From: Aquarana catesbeiana
Lineage: Eukaryota > Chordata > Amphibia > Anura > Ranidae
Assembly: GCF_042186555.1 (NCBI RefSeq)
Contig: NC_133327.1
Location: 329,476,495-329,540,494 of the forward strand
DNA: 64,000 nucleotides
Reading direction: 5' to 3'
Positions 22,655 through 34,489 of the stretch are shown one piece after another. Each line of letters starts with the position of its first letter. Positions within the stretch are counted from its first letter, which is position 1. The notes beneath the pieces are model-generated. The model saw nothing but the letters and a program-made list of their open reading frames with translations. It did not search any database and was not told the origin of the DNA. The position numbers and the translations under genes were made by a program.

Positions 22655-22935
22655 GATAATAGAACACCTTTGGGATGAATTAGAGCAGAGACTGCGAGCC
22701 AGGCCTTCTCGTTCACATCAGTGCCTGACCTCACAAATGTGTTTCTGGAAGAATGGTCAAACATTCCCATAGACACACTGCTAAAACTTGTGGACATCCT
22801 TCCCAGAAGAGTTGAAGCTGTTATAGCTATAAAGGGTGGGCCAACTCAATATTGAACCCTACAGACAAGGACTGGAATTCCATTAAAGTTCATGTGCGTG
22901 TAAAGGCAGGTGTCACAAAACTTTTGGTAATATAG
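22655..22935 (+). mobile_element. Tc1-like 3' fragment of a third subfamily
   Basis: The reading frame IEHLWDELEQRLRARPSRSHQC (22663 on) is the DD34E Glu block and C-terminal tail of a Tc1 transposase. Out of frame, the last codons read IAIKGGPTQY before the stop near 22855. The rest is right-end sequence up to CTTTTGGTAATATAG. The first two thirds of the element are missing. Microsatellite TA tracts lie on both sides. Confidence 0.85.
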
Positions 22936-22936
22936 C

Positions 22937-22939
<3 letters not shown>

Positions 22940-23000
<61 letters not shown>
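22940..23000. repeat. (TA)n microsatellite
   Basis: About 60 bases of TA following the right end of the third-subfamily Tc1 fragment. Confidence 0.97.
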
Positions 23001-23002
<2 letters not shown>

Positions 23003-23004
23003 CC

Positions 23005-23655
23005 AAATCCTGAGGATCTCTGACATGCAAATGCATACATTTTCTTGACGAAGGTTGGCTACCCCCTCCTGTTTCCCCCAACCCCCTATAGGATACTGAA
23101 CAACAAATAGGAAGTTGCAGGAGGTGGAATGGGAAATGACAACCCTCGTCTTTTTTCAGGAAGGTCAAGACTTACATATCAGCATGTCGTGCAGTGTGGG
23201 GGTCCCAAGCACTCACAAAGTTGTACAGAGATGTTCAGCTTTTAATGTATGAGGCTAGATTTGTTTTTTACACCCAAGCACAGATTTACATTAATTTATA
23301 TTCACACCTCTATCAATGTCTTCAGGGCACCTTGAGAAGCCTGAGAGGTCCTAAGGATCTCTGACATGCAGATGCAGATGCTGACTTTCTTGACAAAGGT
23401 CTAAGGTTGGCTAACATCGTCCTGCATCCTTCAACCCCCTATAGGACACTGAATTAAAAAACTGAGAGTTGCAGGAGGTGGAATGAGAAAGGACAGTGCT
23501 TGAATTTTTTAGAAAGGTCAATATTTATATATCAGCATGCCCTGAAGTGTGGAGTTCCCAGAACACTTAATAAGTTGCGCAGAGATGTCCACTTTTTAAA
23601 GCATGAGGCTGGTTTAGCTTTTTACTCACAAAAATAGATTTACATTTATTTACAG
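23005..23655. repeat. Diverged tandem duplication, ~343-bp period
   Basis: Unit 1 (about 23005-23320) and unit 2 (about 23349-23655) share GGATCTCTGACATGCA, TTGCAGGAGGTGGAATG, CATATCAGCATG-like and CAGAGATGT blocks in the same order. Roughly 80% identity by eye. Non-coding. Confidence 0.8.
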
Positions 23656-24021
23656 CATAGCAGCTTCCAACTGTCCCTGATTTCGAGGGACTGTCTTTGA
23701 TTTGGAACAAAGTCCCTCTGTCCCTCTTCCCTCCTCATTTGCCCCTCATTTTGATCCGAAACTATATAGTTGTATAGACAATGCACTCTTTGTCTTTCGA
23801 AAAGTGTTTCCCAGTGCTAAACCTTTCATCCAATTTCTAAACTGCTTCATCTGTATATTCCAAAAGCCAGTATAGAGGAAAAGTAGTGGCAAAAAAAAGC
23901 ACTTGGTTTAACTAATAATTTTTTTATATAATTCTCCTTTAAGGGGGCGTGGCAAGGGGTGTGTAATATGCTTTTGATAGTAGGTGTCCGTTGTTCCCAT
24001 CTCAAAAAGTTGGGAGGTATG
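23656..24021. mobile_element. MITE with CATACCTCCCAACTTTT-like termini
   Basis: The right end, AAAGTTGGGAGGTATG, is the inverse of a decayed left end, CATAGCAGCTTCCAACTGT. Inside are repeated GTCCCT motifs. Target duplication not clear. No coding capacity. Confidence 0.5.
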
Positions 24022-24955
24022 TTACATTTAAGGTAAACCTGTTAAAGTTTGTTTTACCTTCTGCCATAAAGGGGATAACACATTGTTAAATATATGTTGT
24101 ATGTTGCTTTTATATCACACAAGTATAAAAGTTAGGGATATAATTGGCTAAGGCAGCTGAGCAATGTTTTTTTCAGTGTAAGCCATTTTTGTACATAAAA
24201 TGAGCATTTCTAAACATTAGCTGACAGTATAAAGGCACGCAGTAATGTAGATGTAGCAAGAAAATGTGAGGATTTCAATGTAATTTAGTGTGGTTGAATG
24301 CTTTGCACAAGACATCCCTAAATAACATTGCATTTTTTAATTATTTTCTCATCTTAGGAAGTAATTAAGTGTCTTTGTATACACATCTACAGTAGTACAG
24401 TCTCTATAGTTCATGTATGATTTTTTTTTTACTTTATCAGTAAAATATATTGATAGTAGGGATGGGTGAGTTCAGCTCACAAGGGCACGTCATCGAATCC
24501 TGTGCAAAGTCTATAAATTCTGAGCTTAAAGTGTCACTAAACCCACATCATAAAAAAACTATAAATACATTCTGTATTACATGCTATTCATACTCATACT
24601 ATATGAGCTTGATTTTCTGTATTCTGCAAAAAACCTGGTTGATCCTGCTACTCTCAATCTCCACCTTCTGTTCATATCCCCAATTCAGCCAGGGATTTTC
24701 CAGCTGTGGTGACAACTTTGCACATGCTCAGCTTTTAGTGAGTTTCTATGCTGAGCATTTCTTCCCTATCGCATCTGAGCACCCTATGTAACTATAGAGT
24801 AAATCCTGTGGGCGTATACACAGTGGTAAATGACAGCTCATTCCCTGCTTCCTCCTCCATGCCCACTAACCAGCTAAACACAATGGGGGCAAGATATTAC
24901 ATGTAGCTTATTGGTGGCTTCACCTCCCTCTTATCCTAAGACACAGAATAAATAC
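24022..24955. other. No recognised gene; one MITE-like end
   Basis: TTAAAGTGTCACTAAACCCA at about 24526 resembles the left end of a TTAA-type MITE, but no right end is evident. The rest is unassigned. Confidence 0.4.
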
Positions 24956-25250
24956 CTGCCTTTTAATACTGGGGTTATGGCAGCTGCCATAACCCGGTAT
25001 TTTTTTAAACGGCGGGTGGTCCGCTTTGATTCAAAAGTGGTCTCAGCAGCGGATTCACCGCAAGATCACTTTTATGGGTGGTGGGAGAGGTGCGCCCCTC
25101 CTGCCTTGTCCCAGGGGTCACCGCTGCTTACCGAAGCTGTGGGTAGCGGCAGAACTGATACGATCATTGGGATGGATGGGCAGCAAGATGGCCCCCACTC
25201 GACTCTATGCCCTTGAAGGACCAGAGGGACAATTTTTTTTGGGGGGGGGG
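24956..25250. mobile_element. Fragment of the MITE family found at 5860
   Basis: Shares GGCAGCTGCCATAACCC, CAAGATCACTTTTAT and AAGATGGCCCCCAC with 5860-6341 in the same order. Both ends are missing or decayed. Confidence 0.65.
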
Positions 25251-25432
25251 CATTTTATTTTTTTGTGAATGTGAGATCTGAGGTCTTTTTGACCCCAGAT
25301 CTCACATTAAAAAGGCCCTTTCTTGCTTTTTTTCTATTACAAGGGATGTTTACATATACAAACAGTGTTCAAACCACACATATGAGGTATTGTCGCGATC
25401 ATTAGAGCGAGTGCAATAATTCTAGCCTTTTT

Positions 25433-25882
25433 TTTTAAGTCAGAAGCTACAAATACTGGAGCTGCTGACTTTTAATAAGGAAACTTACCTGTCCAGGGAG
25501 CCCGCAATGTCAGCCCCCCGAGGTCGATTCGTCCATCGGCTCAGGTGCAGGTGCTGCCATTTCAACTAAGGGAAACCGGCAGTGGAGCCATCAGGCCTCA
25601 CAGCCGGTTTCCCTACTGTGCATGCGTGAGTCGCGCGTTGCTTTCTGAATCTCCCCCTCGTCTTCTGGTCCCAGAAGGCAGCGGGGGGGGGGGGCGAGGA
25701 GGGGTCGAGGCAGAAGAGGAAATGACGTACCTCACTGTGGCGAGGCTGGGATGGAAGTACACCATGGTACTTCAAAAAAGGTAAGAAAAAAAAAGACAAA
25801 AATAAAATGTATATCCAAAAACGAGGGGTGGAGGGGTGGTCTTTAGTTTAAGACCAAGTAGTAAAGTTGGGTGGAACTCTGC
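25433..25882. mobile_element. TTAA-type MITE (AGCGGAGTTCC family), left end lost
   Basis: Starts AAGTCAGAAGCTACAAATAC, which matches the interior of the complete copy at 42166. It ends GGGTGGAACTCTGC before TTAA (25883-25886). No gene; the open frames within it are GC-rich chance frames. Confidence 0.7.
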
Positions 25883-25886
25883 TTAA

Positions 25887-26649
25887 AGCTGTATGTGGTG
25901 TTACAGAACAGTACAATTCCTAGGGACAGCTACTCTGTATTCTGGAATCACTCTTGTAACTTTCACATTTAGCTTGTCTTAAATACAGAAGCAGCATTCA
26001 AATCTAATTCATTACAGCTTAAAAAAAGGGGTTGTTTTAGATTAATGATTTCCAGTAACTTCTAGGTCCTGTGCAAAGTGGCTGCCCTGCTGAATTGTAA
26101 ACACAGGAGGTTGCACGACATAGGCGCCATTCAGGGAACACTTTGCATTTTCTTGAGAATGCCAAGCATTCTCTGATTGGATGAGGTTGAGAATTGGGTA
26201 GGTGACATCAGAGAACATTTTGTGCTCACTGAAAAAAATGGAAAGGTTTCTCTCAATAGCACCCATGCCCAGTAAGCAACCTTCTGTGTTCTATAGTGGC
26301 AGAAGGGCGTGTAAGCAGCTTGGTATGGACAGCATGTTATAGAGAGAGACGAGGCAGGTTCAATTTTGAAATAAACAATAGGGTGTATTATTAGTATCAA
26401 CACAGGATTAACCCTGCAGCAAACATTACTAATTTTGCAGCTGAGGTAGAACGGGTAATGGTGACAGGCCAGGATAGGTGGCAAGAGTTTGTAGCACAGC
26501 AGAGGTGGCAGGCTATTCACCTCTCAGTTACAAAAGCTCCTGCTGTGCTAAAGGTCCCCTCAGACAGCACACTGGCTTCAGTGCTTACTGAATAAGCTCC
26601 AGTCAGTGGTCCAAAATTGACACCCAATAGTCCATGGGGTTCTTGCTTC
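25887..26649. other. No recognised gene
   Basis: The 129-codon minus-strand frame at 26131-26520 shows no motif. No element edges found. Confidence 0.45.
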
Positions 26650-26653
26650 TTAA

Positions 26654-27761
26654 CCACTTGCTTACTGGGCACGTAAACCCCCCTCCTGCCCAGACCAATT
26701 TTCAGCTTTCAGCGCTGACGCACTTTGAATGACAATTGCGCGGTCATACAACACTGTACCCAAATGAAATTTTTATCATTTTTTTCCCACAAGTAGAGCT
26801 TTCTTTTGGTGGTATTTAATCACAGCTGGGATTTTTATCTTTTGCTAAACAAACAAAAAAAGATGGAAAATTTTGAAAAAAAAAAAATCATATTTCATAG
26901 TTTGTTATAAAATTTTGCAAACAGGTAATTTCTCTCCTTCATTGATATGCGCTGATGAGGCGGAACTGGTGGGCACTGATAGGCTGCACTGATGGGCACT
27001 GATAGGCACAGATAAGGCGGCACTGATGGGCACAGATAAGGCGGCACTGATGGCCACTGATGGGCCCTGATGGGTGGCACGGATGGGTGGCACGGATGGG
27101 CACTGATAGGTACCACTGATAGGTGGCACTGATGGGCGGCAATGATGGGCACTGATAGGCAGCACTGATGGGCGGCACTGATGGGCAGCACTGATGGGCA
27201 CTTATGGGCACTGGTAGGTGACACTGATGGGCACTGATAGGTGGCACTGATGTGCAGCACTGTAATTGAGGCACTGATTGTGGGCACTGATGGGTGGCAC
27301 TGTGGGCACTAATGGGTGGCGCTGGTGGGCACTGGTAGGCGGCACTGCTGCCTATTGCTAGGTGGCACTGGCAGGGGGCGCAGGTGGGCATTGGTGACCT
27401 GGCAGCAGATCTTCGTGATCGGGACTAATGTCCCTCTCACGGCCGCTGGTGATCAGCTTTTTTTTCCTCCTCACGCTGTCAGCTTGAGGAGAAAAAATAG
27501 CTGATTGCCGGCTCTGTTGACATCACATGATCAGCTGTCATTGGCTGACAGATGATCACGTGTTAAGGGGTCGGGATCGACCCCTTACTCCGATCTGTGA
27601 TCAGGCGAGTCTCAAAGACTCGCTGATCACAGAGCGCGCCACGTGCGGCCTGCAGGGGGCGTGCAGGCCGCTCGTGCACGGGACGACGTCAATGGAAGTA
27701 GTCCCGGCAAAGCAGGTCCGCGTTGTAGCCGTCATTCGGCTATAGCGCGGATTTCAAGTGG
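26654..27761. mobile_element. piggyBac-type MITE, complete
   Basis: Flanked by TTAA at 26650-26653 and 27762-27765. Starts CCACTTGCTTACTGGGCACG and ends GGATTTCAAGTGG. It has the same opening block as the full-length piggyBac, then a minisatellite, then a GC-rich right part with TGATCAGCTGTCATTGGCTG. No transposase, so it depends on an enzyme such as that once encoded at 56437-58163. Confidence 0.9.
26945..27395. repeat. Minisatellite (GGCACTGATGGGCAC) inside the piggyBac MITE
   Basis: Tandem units of about 15-20 bases. All minus-strand frames through it stay open and give Ser/Pro/Ala/His/Gln-rich repeats. I read these as an artefact of the array, not a gene. Confidence 0.9.
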
Positions 27762-27765
27762 TTAA

Positions 27766-29172
27766 AGCTTCTGCATCAGCCCTGGATCCCAAGTAGTTGG
27801 CAAACAGGTGGTTGAGGTGCTGCCTGTAAGGAATGACTGCAGCCGGGCCTGTCTGCTGTGGTTTTTTAAAACAAAAGTGTTCTCCCTCCCTGGATGCCTG
27901 CTCAATTTCCTTCATTCATACTCCACCTATGTCTCCTGCTGCTTCTGCACTACAGCGATGGAGGCAGTAGGCAAAGGACCTAGTTGGGTCTGAGATAATA
28001 GAAAATTACTCCTTCTGCTGTGCCTCCACCCTTCTGTCTATGACACCCAGTAGTATGTGCTCCAGAAGGCACACGAGAGGGATTGCAAAGTTAATACGCC
28101 TCAAAAGGTGACAAAATGATGCACATATCCTGAATCATGATCCTCTGATGCGGTGATTAATAAAAGAAATATCACGCTTACCCATTCCATTTTCCAACTT
28201 TGAGTCTTTCCCTCTGTGTGCAGCTTCCAGTACAACACAGAGGGGAAGCTGTCTTAAAGGGCTAGCATGTGGATTGCTCAGTGTTTGTTCAGTGCGATCA
28301 CACACTAGCGGACGGACCCACTGTGATTCTTTACATATTTTCCTGTGTTTCTCAGTGCCTCTCAGTGTCGTCCTTATGACCTCTTGTGTTCCCAGTGTCT
28401 GTTCAGCCTGTACCCAGCTCCTGTGTGTCTCAGTGATTCCAGTGTTCCCCACTGGTTTTCGTTTGTAGCCTGCATTCAGTCTTGTGTACTTCACCCTGTG
28501 TCTGTGTGCTTGTTCCAGTGATTCTAGTGTTTCCCAGCCTGTGACCTGTTCCTGTGACTCCATGCACTGTCAGCATATAGTCTTCCCACACCACCATATC
28601 TCCCTTGGCTGTTTATTTGTCTTTGCCTCTATGTTCTCCCATGCAGGCTTGCTTTTACTCCTGTGCTATCTGTTTCCCAGTGATTCCAGTGCCCCTGGAC
28701 TACAATGGACTGTTCCAGCAGTTGCAGCCTGCTTGGGTGAGCCAGAGGAATGCAACATGGCTATCGTATGCAGTGTAAAATATCAACCTTTAGGAGCTCT
28801 GGTGAAGACCAGGTGACCGCTTTAGATCCTGCACCCCACCCCTTTTCAGGGTTCTTCTCAGTCTATCCCTACAGCTCTATATATGTAACTGATTAGTCAA
28901 CAACAGCAATCAATAGAGTGATAAGTGTATACTCCCTTTCGCCAGATAGAGCTTCGCTACAATGTATATAGTACACACCAAAACGAAATAAAAACTGTAT
29001 GTAACCAAACCACAATAAACATATCTTCAAAATGAAACACAAATTCAAAGAAACCAAAATATACATAAATAGCTCATCAAATGGTCCCCTCTTTAAAACA
29101 ATCCCCCCAGAAACAGCAGCCAGGACCCACCATTTAATCTATATACTATACATCCAAATATTTTATATACCT
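27766..29172. other. No recognised gene
   Basis: The open frame 28135-28563 on the minus strand and those on the plus strand around 28274-28816 have no motif. The region has many CAGTG/TGTGTC words but no clean tandem unit. Confidence 0.45.
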
Positions 29173-29180
29173 GTATATAT

Positions 29181-29338
29181 CAGGGATATGCAATTAGTGG
29201 ACCTCCAGCTGTTGCTAAACTACAAGTCCCATCATGCCTCTGCCTATGGGTGTCATGCTTGTGGCTGTCAGAGTCTTGCTATGCCTCATGGGAATTGTAG
29301 TTCTGCAACAGCTGGAGGTCCACTAATTGCATATCCCT

Positions 29339-29339
<1 letters not shown>
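29181..29339. mobile_element. hAT MITE with exact 8-bp duplication
   Basis: 159 bases beginning CAGGGATATGCAATTAGTGG and ending in its inverse. Flanked by GTATATAT at 29173-29180 and 29340-29347. Terminal inverted repeats are ~35 bases and almost perfect. The target lies in a TA-rich tract. Confidence 0.93.
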
Positions 29340-29340
<1 letters not shown>

Positions 29341-29376
<36 letters not shown>

Positions 29377-29441
29377 TAGATAGATATATATATATATATA
29401 CACAGTTTCTCATGTGACAACACTGAAGAAATGACAGTTTG
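29341..29441. repeat. (TA)n tract joined to a Tc1 terminal-repeat core
   Basis: The TA/TAGA tract ends at about 29400. From 29411, TCATGTGACAACACTGAAGA matches the inner terminal repeat of Tc1 copies 1 and 2. The match is lost after about 30 bases. Confidence 0.6.
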
Positions 29442-29559
29442 CAGGCAGCTTGTGTTGTGATTCTGCCAGGAGAGGACTTGTAGGGTATGACCATTCAAAA
29501 TAGCTGCACAATCTTCTGGCCTAACACATTACCCCCTGAAAGTTAGAGTATTTCATTAA

Positions 29560-30430
29560 GAACCACTGCACTACCAGGTTGAGGACATGTACCAGGCAAA
29601 GTATGTGGGTGGCCAGCAGATTAGTGCCATTGTAACGCATGACCTTACTTGGCACAAGACAGCATGGGGTCATCCACCTCTCACCCTGGCCCCAGAGAGC
29701 TGCCAGAGTCTCTGGCCCAGTGTTACCACTTTTTTATCATGCATGCTAGAGCTGCAACACCAGCTCCAGTGGTATGCCCCATTCTGCAACCTTCCCACCT
29801 GCCAGGAATTTGACCCAGCATGGCATGCTGTCATGTAAATCCTGCCACTGACATCGTGGTCTAGCATCACAGACATATTACCTTCCACGTGTTAGCAGAG
29901 GATGCCCTTCTGGGTAAAATACTGGCAGCTGGGTACCTGCCACTGTAGTGTAGCACAGGCCATAAACTCATGGAAAGGGGCTGACTCCACAAACCTGAAT
30001 GGAAACAGCTGCAAATCCAGCCGTTTTGCCATGCTGGAATTGAGATGTTGGTCAAGGGGGGGATTTGTTGGGGGCCCTTTTTTTTTGGCTCCAGCATATG
30101 CAAAAAAGACACCTGCTTGATCAAGTATTTTGCTGGAGTTGACAGTGTGGGTGTTGGAAATGTATGATCAAGACTACTCATTAACCTTGGGCCTATGTTG
30201 ACCCTCTTCCTCGATTGGTGTAATTTAAGCCTCTTTAACCCCCATCCCAATTGGCAGAGGTCACAGATGTGGCAGTGGATGCAGCTGGTAAATCGTGGAG
30301 GGTAGGAAAAAATGTGGATCGAGGTGGGGAAAGACTGCAGGCCTTTTGCTTCCAACTGGTATAATTGAGCTGCTGCTCCCACTGAGCTTTGTAGTGCAGA
30401 TTCATGTGTCTCATCATGCTTGTGTTACTC
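29560..30430 (-). pseudogene. ZBED-type hAT transposase remnant
   Basis: Minus-strand frames give, in order, the end of a BED zinc finger (SNTSMMRHMNLHYKAQ, around 30400). Next is a stretch like the post-BED block FVESAPFHEFMACATLQWQVPSCQYFTQKG (about 30000-29910), then YMTACHAGSNSW (about 29860-29815). Last comes NLLATHILCLVHVLNLVVQ (about 29620-29565), which resembles the HxLNLvvq segment of the hAT catalytic domain. The pieces are in different frames and separated by stops. The C-terminal dimerisation part is missing. Family assignment is by motif order only. Confidence 0.65.
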
Positions 30431-30499
30431 ATGGGGCTGTGTTCTGGTGGACTAGGATAGCTGTCCCCTCCAGTTCACTGCAAGCTGCTTTCTTCTTTA

Positions 30500-31370
30500 C
30501 TGCTGTTCTGCCTCTCACTTACTTCCCCTTCTCTAACTGCTGGCTTCTCGTCACCCCCTCCCCTCCTCATTGCTGGAACCCACTTGGCATTAAGTTGACT
30601 TCAACATGACTTCTCTTTCATTTTGTATGGTCCTGGTGCTCTCTTTTTCACCCTCAACATCTGAATATAGGATAATGGAGATCCTCCTCCTGAAACAAGT
30701 GATTCAACATTTGTCCTGTTTACCATTATCATTAAAAATGAAAGTAAAGAAAATCCCACATTTTGGGTTGCTCCCAAAAAAGGCATAGAGGAGAAATCTT
30801 CCAATGGGGACACTAGTTCTGGGGGTCTCCCAATGGATTTCCCTAATGTGCATGGATTTCCCCTCGCTTTCTGTATGGCTATGGGATAAAAATCTCCAAA
30901 ATGGGAAACAGATGGTGAAGAAAAATCTGACAGGGGTTTTAACCCTTCCTTGCTCTATCCAACATGAAAAAAAATGCCTATAGTTCTACTTTAGGTGGCA
31001 ATTTATAACTGTGCACTGCCATTGTCTGTACACATTCATGCCCAAACAACTTTCTAAAATAAATAGGTTTGTTGTACGTGCTAGTCCAGGTAAAGCTTAA
31101 ATACAGCATCTATGTGTAAGACTCATAAGCCCTGGGTATATAAAACTGGGAGGATAGATTTTTTTCCCCTCGATTTCAGCATTCAGTATCTAAAAACAGA
31201 TTAGAAAATTATATAATATAATTCTTTGTTGTGAGCAACACAAACTGTGTACTTTGTTGGAGCTTTTATCCATAAACCGCTGTCATTTGCTAAGCTCCCA
31301 AGTGTAAGGAGAACAAATGGGCAGATGTTGGTGCCAAATTGTACAGTCCCCTCCCCGTCTCCTCTTGGAT
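30500..31370. other. No recognised gene
   Basis: Unassigned DNA with short frames only. Confidence 0.45.
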
Positions 31371-31373
31371 AGG

Positions 31374-31441
31374 ACAATCACCCACCCAGGCCAGGGGCCT
31401 GCTCACAACAATCACCCACCCAGGCCAGGGGCCTGCTCACA
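31374..31441. repeat. Two exact 34-bp tandem units
   Basis: Units starting ACAATCACCCACCCAGGCC at 31374 and 31408. A decayed third unit may follow (CCTGGCCAGAGGCC). Confidence 0.9.
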
Positions 31442-31670
31442 ACATCCCTGGCCAGAGGCCTTACTATTTAAGAATTAAACGATTGTCCATACACAGATGC
31501 ATTTCCAGCACTTTACTGCAACTTTACATATTCACATAAGTTCCCGTGACATTTTGCAGTTAACATACTAGCAGAATCTTACACATCTTTTTAAGTTAAG
31601 CCAGCTTTCCTCTACTCCATTCCTCTCCTTGGAAGCTCCACAAAGTTGGGACCACTTCCCTAGATATATA

Positions 31671-31671
<1 letters not shown>

Positions 31672-31714
<43 letters not shown>
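31672..31714. repeat. (TA)n microsatellite
   Basis: About 43 bases of TA. Confidence 0.97.
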
Positions 31715-31716
<2 letters not shown>

Positions 31717-32315
31717 TACAGTATTAGGATTTCATCACCACGTCACAGGACCCGCAACTGAGGGTCTGGGGGATAAAGGTGCCTCTGTTAGTATACCTGT
31801 CTCTTCTCAATGTCCCTTCTATAGCTCTGCCCAGCTGGGCACGCTCCCTGATGATATACCTATTCCCAGGCTTCCACCACTACTCACATCAGATGACTCT
31901 ATCCAGGCCTTTAAAGCCTTACACACCCCGCTGCAGAACCTGCAGAAAAAGGTCAGGGGAGACAGGACGTCTACAGCAATCCCACCCATGATTTGTATCA
32001 CCTTCCCTGGGAATTCAGCACTGCACAGAAATCCGCACAGGACCCTTTAGCTCAGCTCAGTACAGGATTACATGTTTGCAGCTCTGGGGTGTCTTGTCCT
32101 ATCTACACTGGCTTCCACCCACAGCTGGCATATACAGTATATGGCCACAAACTCCACCCTTACATCACTAGAGGCAGGATTTCTCTAAAAGGAGAGCTAA
32201 CACCTGCGTAAAACTTTCCCCTTACTATACTATAATGGAAATAGAGCCATCTAGATGCATGCAAGTTAACTACACCTGCCAACACACGAGCAAAGCCTTA
32301 CCAATTCTCTTGTAC

Positions 32316-32412
32316 CCAATTGTGTTGTAACTGTCTATCCTCCTTTATTTTGTAGAGAGATGTGCAAACTGTTGATGCTACTATATATAAATCCTGTATA
32401 ATAATAAAAAGC
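32316..32412 (+). mobile_element. SINE/LINE 3' tail, copy 1
   Basis: Contains GTAGAGAGATGTGCAAACTG, then TATATAAATCCTGTATAATA. The second copy downstream shares the same end, which in vertebrates is a common retroposon tail with ATA-rich 3' end. Confidence 0.6.
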
Positions 32413-32667
32413 ATTTGCAATACACACTGTTACCTCATATACTCCTTTATTGAATCGCTAACATTTTTTTCAATATAAACTCTTAAGATCACTACTTTCT
32501 TTTTATTTTAAATTTGTTTTATGTATGACAGTCTTCTGTTCTTGTATGAGTGATGAATCAGTGATGAATCACAATTTAATAGTTCGCCTACCTAAAGTTT
32601 TGGTGAAGTGAGGATCCCAAGTTTTGAATATTCATATTGTCCTTAGTTTCTTAGCATTTATTGACAT

Positions 32668-32812
32668 GTTTAGATTAGATTGTAAGCTCTAATGAGCAGG
32701 GCCCTCTGATTCCTACTGTATTAAAGTGTATTGTATTTGTACTGTCTACCCTCAAGTTGTAAAGCGATACGTAAACTGTTGGCGCTATATAAATCCTGTA
32801 TAATAATGTTTA
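32668..32812 (+). mobile_element. SINE/LINE 3' tail, copy 2
   Basis: Reads ATTGTAAGCTCTAATGAGCA, later TTGGCGCTATATAAATCCTG and TATAATAAT. This is the widespread vertebrate retroposon 3' end, as I remember it. The 5' part is not identified. Confidence 0.65.
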
Positions 32813-33284
32813 AGGCTTTTTGAATATTGTTTAGATGTTCATGGAAATTATTTCATCATCTTTGTAAGGTTCTAATGACAGAGGTTTGAACGGAGATGGT
32901 GCCATGTATATAATAATAAAACCATGTTAATAAAAATGAATATATGCGCTATATATTACAAGGATTGTCATTTAATTCCTTTACCAGACCATGAAGAAGC
33001 AGACGCCAATTTTCTAAGATATAATTACAGAGGGAAAAACTTTTCCTCTGTTCTCCCTCTGAGAACAGAAGTTCTCGGCTTTATAAACAGGCTGATTAGA
33101 AGAGCATTTTCAACTAAGAACTGTGACAAACTGAACTGGGATAAAACTCCTCAGTTTAATAAATGTACACCAAAATTTTTAACTATTAGGTGTCCGTTTA
33201 TGAAACCGAGATGAGCTACCATCCTGATCGCAGCTCATCTCAGATCATTATCAGTTTATGAAACAGAGATGATGGGGGGGGACA

Positions 33285-34150
33285 TGTTCATAAGAAGTTC
33301 CATTTGCAGTTTGCAAGAAGCCATGTGGGGGACACAGCAAACATGTGGAAGAAGATGGTCTGGTCAGATAAGACCAAAATTTAACTTTTTGGCCTAAAAG
33401 CAAAACGCTATGTGTGGCGGAAAATTAACACTGCACATCACCCTGAACACACCATCCCCACTGTGAAACATGGTGGTGGCAGCATCATGTTGATGGGATG
33501 CTTTTCTTCAGCAGGGACAGGGAAGCTGGTCAGAGTTGATGGGAAGATGGATGGAGCCAAATACAGGGCAATTTTAGAAGAAAACCTGCTAGAGTCTGCA
33601 AAAGACTTGAGACTGGGATGGAGGCTCACCTTCCAGTAGTACAACGACCCTAAACATTCAGCCAGAGCTACAATGAAATGGTTTATCTCAAAGCATATTC
33701 ATGTGTTAGAATGGAAAAAAAGTCCAGACCTAAATCCAATTGAGAATCTGTGGCAAGACTTGAAAGTTGCTGTTCACAGACGCTCTCCATCCAATCTGAC
33801 AGAGCTTGAGCTATTTTGCAAAGAAATATGGGCAAAAATGTCACTCTCTAGATGTGCAAAGCTGGTAGAGACATCCCCAAAAAGACTTGTATCTGTAATT
33901 GCAGTGAAAGGCGGTTCTATAAAGTATTGACTCAGGGGGGCTGAATACAAATGCACACCACACCTTTTACATATTTATTTGTAAAAAATGTTTAAAACCA
34001 TTTATCATTTTCCTTCCACTTCACAATTATGTGCCACTTTGTGTTGGTCTATCACATAAAATCCCAATAAAATCCATTTACCTTTTTGGTTGTAACATGA
34101 CAAAATGGGAAAAATGTCAAGGGGTGTGAATACTTTTTCAAGGCACTGTA
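33285..34150 (+). mobile_element. Tc1-like transposon, copy 4, 5' truncated
   Basis: It begins inside the transposase at about 33285 and runs to the right terminal repeat ending AAGGCACTGTA at 34150. The right terminal block GGGGTGTGAATACTTTTTC is typical for this Tc1 subfamily. A (TA)n/(GATA)n tract begins at its last TA. Confidence 0.92.
33290..33930 (+). pseudogene. Tc1 transposase C-terminal pseudogene
   Basis: Encodes MVWSDKTKI, then a stop (33382-33384). It continues with LFGLKAKRYVWRKINTAHHPEH...TVKHGGGSIMLMGCFS to a second stop at 33637-33639, and after that YNDPKHSARATMKWF and SPDLNPIENLWQDLK. The first catalytic Asp (WSDKTK) and the Glu (NPIENLW) are kept. The second Asp is changed to Tyr (YNDPKH). 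The DNA-binding N-terminus is missing. The tail ends IKY at the stop at 33928-33930. Confidence 0.93.
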
Positions 34151-34306
34151 TATATAATGTGTGTGTATGTATATATATATATAGATAGATATATATCTAT
34201 ATATATAGATATATATCTATCTATATATATAGATATATATCTATATATATAGATAGATAGATATCTATATAGATATAGATATATCTATATAGATATCTAT
34301 CTATAT

Positions 34307-34371
<65 letters not shown>

Positions 34372-34372
34372 G

Positions 34373-34430
<58 letters not shown>
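34150..34430. repeat. Compound (TA)n / (GATA)n microsatellite
   Basis: Long tract of TA, TAGATA and TATC units with a TG-rich interruption near 34376. Starts flush with Tc1 copy 4. Confidence 0.95.
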
Positions 34431-34434
<4 letters not shown>

Positions 34435-34489
34435 ACTGTGTACTCAGCAGCAATAATTCACCACTGCTTAATAAACGGACACCTCTGTC

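Larger units (their letters stand above)
33187..34485. mobile_element. Possible MITE (AGGTGTCCGTTTAT ends) holding Tc1 copy 4
   Basis: AGGTGTCCGTTTAT at 33187-33200 is the exact inverse of ATAAACGGACACCT at 34472-34485. The Tc1 element and TA tract fall between them. Whether these are the two ends of one element or two fragments is not clear. Confidence 0.45.

Noticed and set aside
22551..22772. Open frame with a YIYIYI stretch that could suggest a membrane segment.
   Set aside because: The YI repeat is translated (TA)n; only the last part is a Tc1 remnant.
26895..27391. Minus-strand frames of 98-150 codons rich in Ser, Pro, Ala, His and Gln.
   Set aside because: They are translations of the MITE minisatellite and recur in the other MITE copies.
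28135..28563. 142-codon minus-strand frame as a possible gene.
   Set aside because: No recognisable motif, no repeat of it elsewhere, and similar chance frames occur throughout the window.
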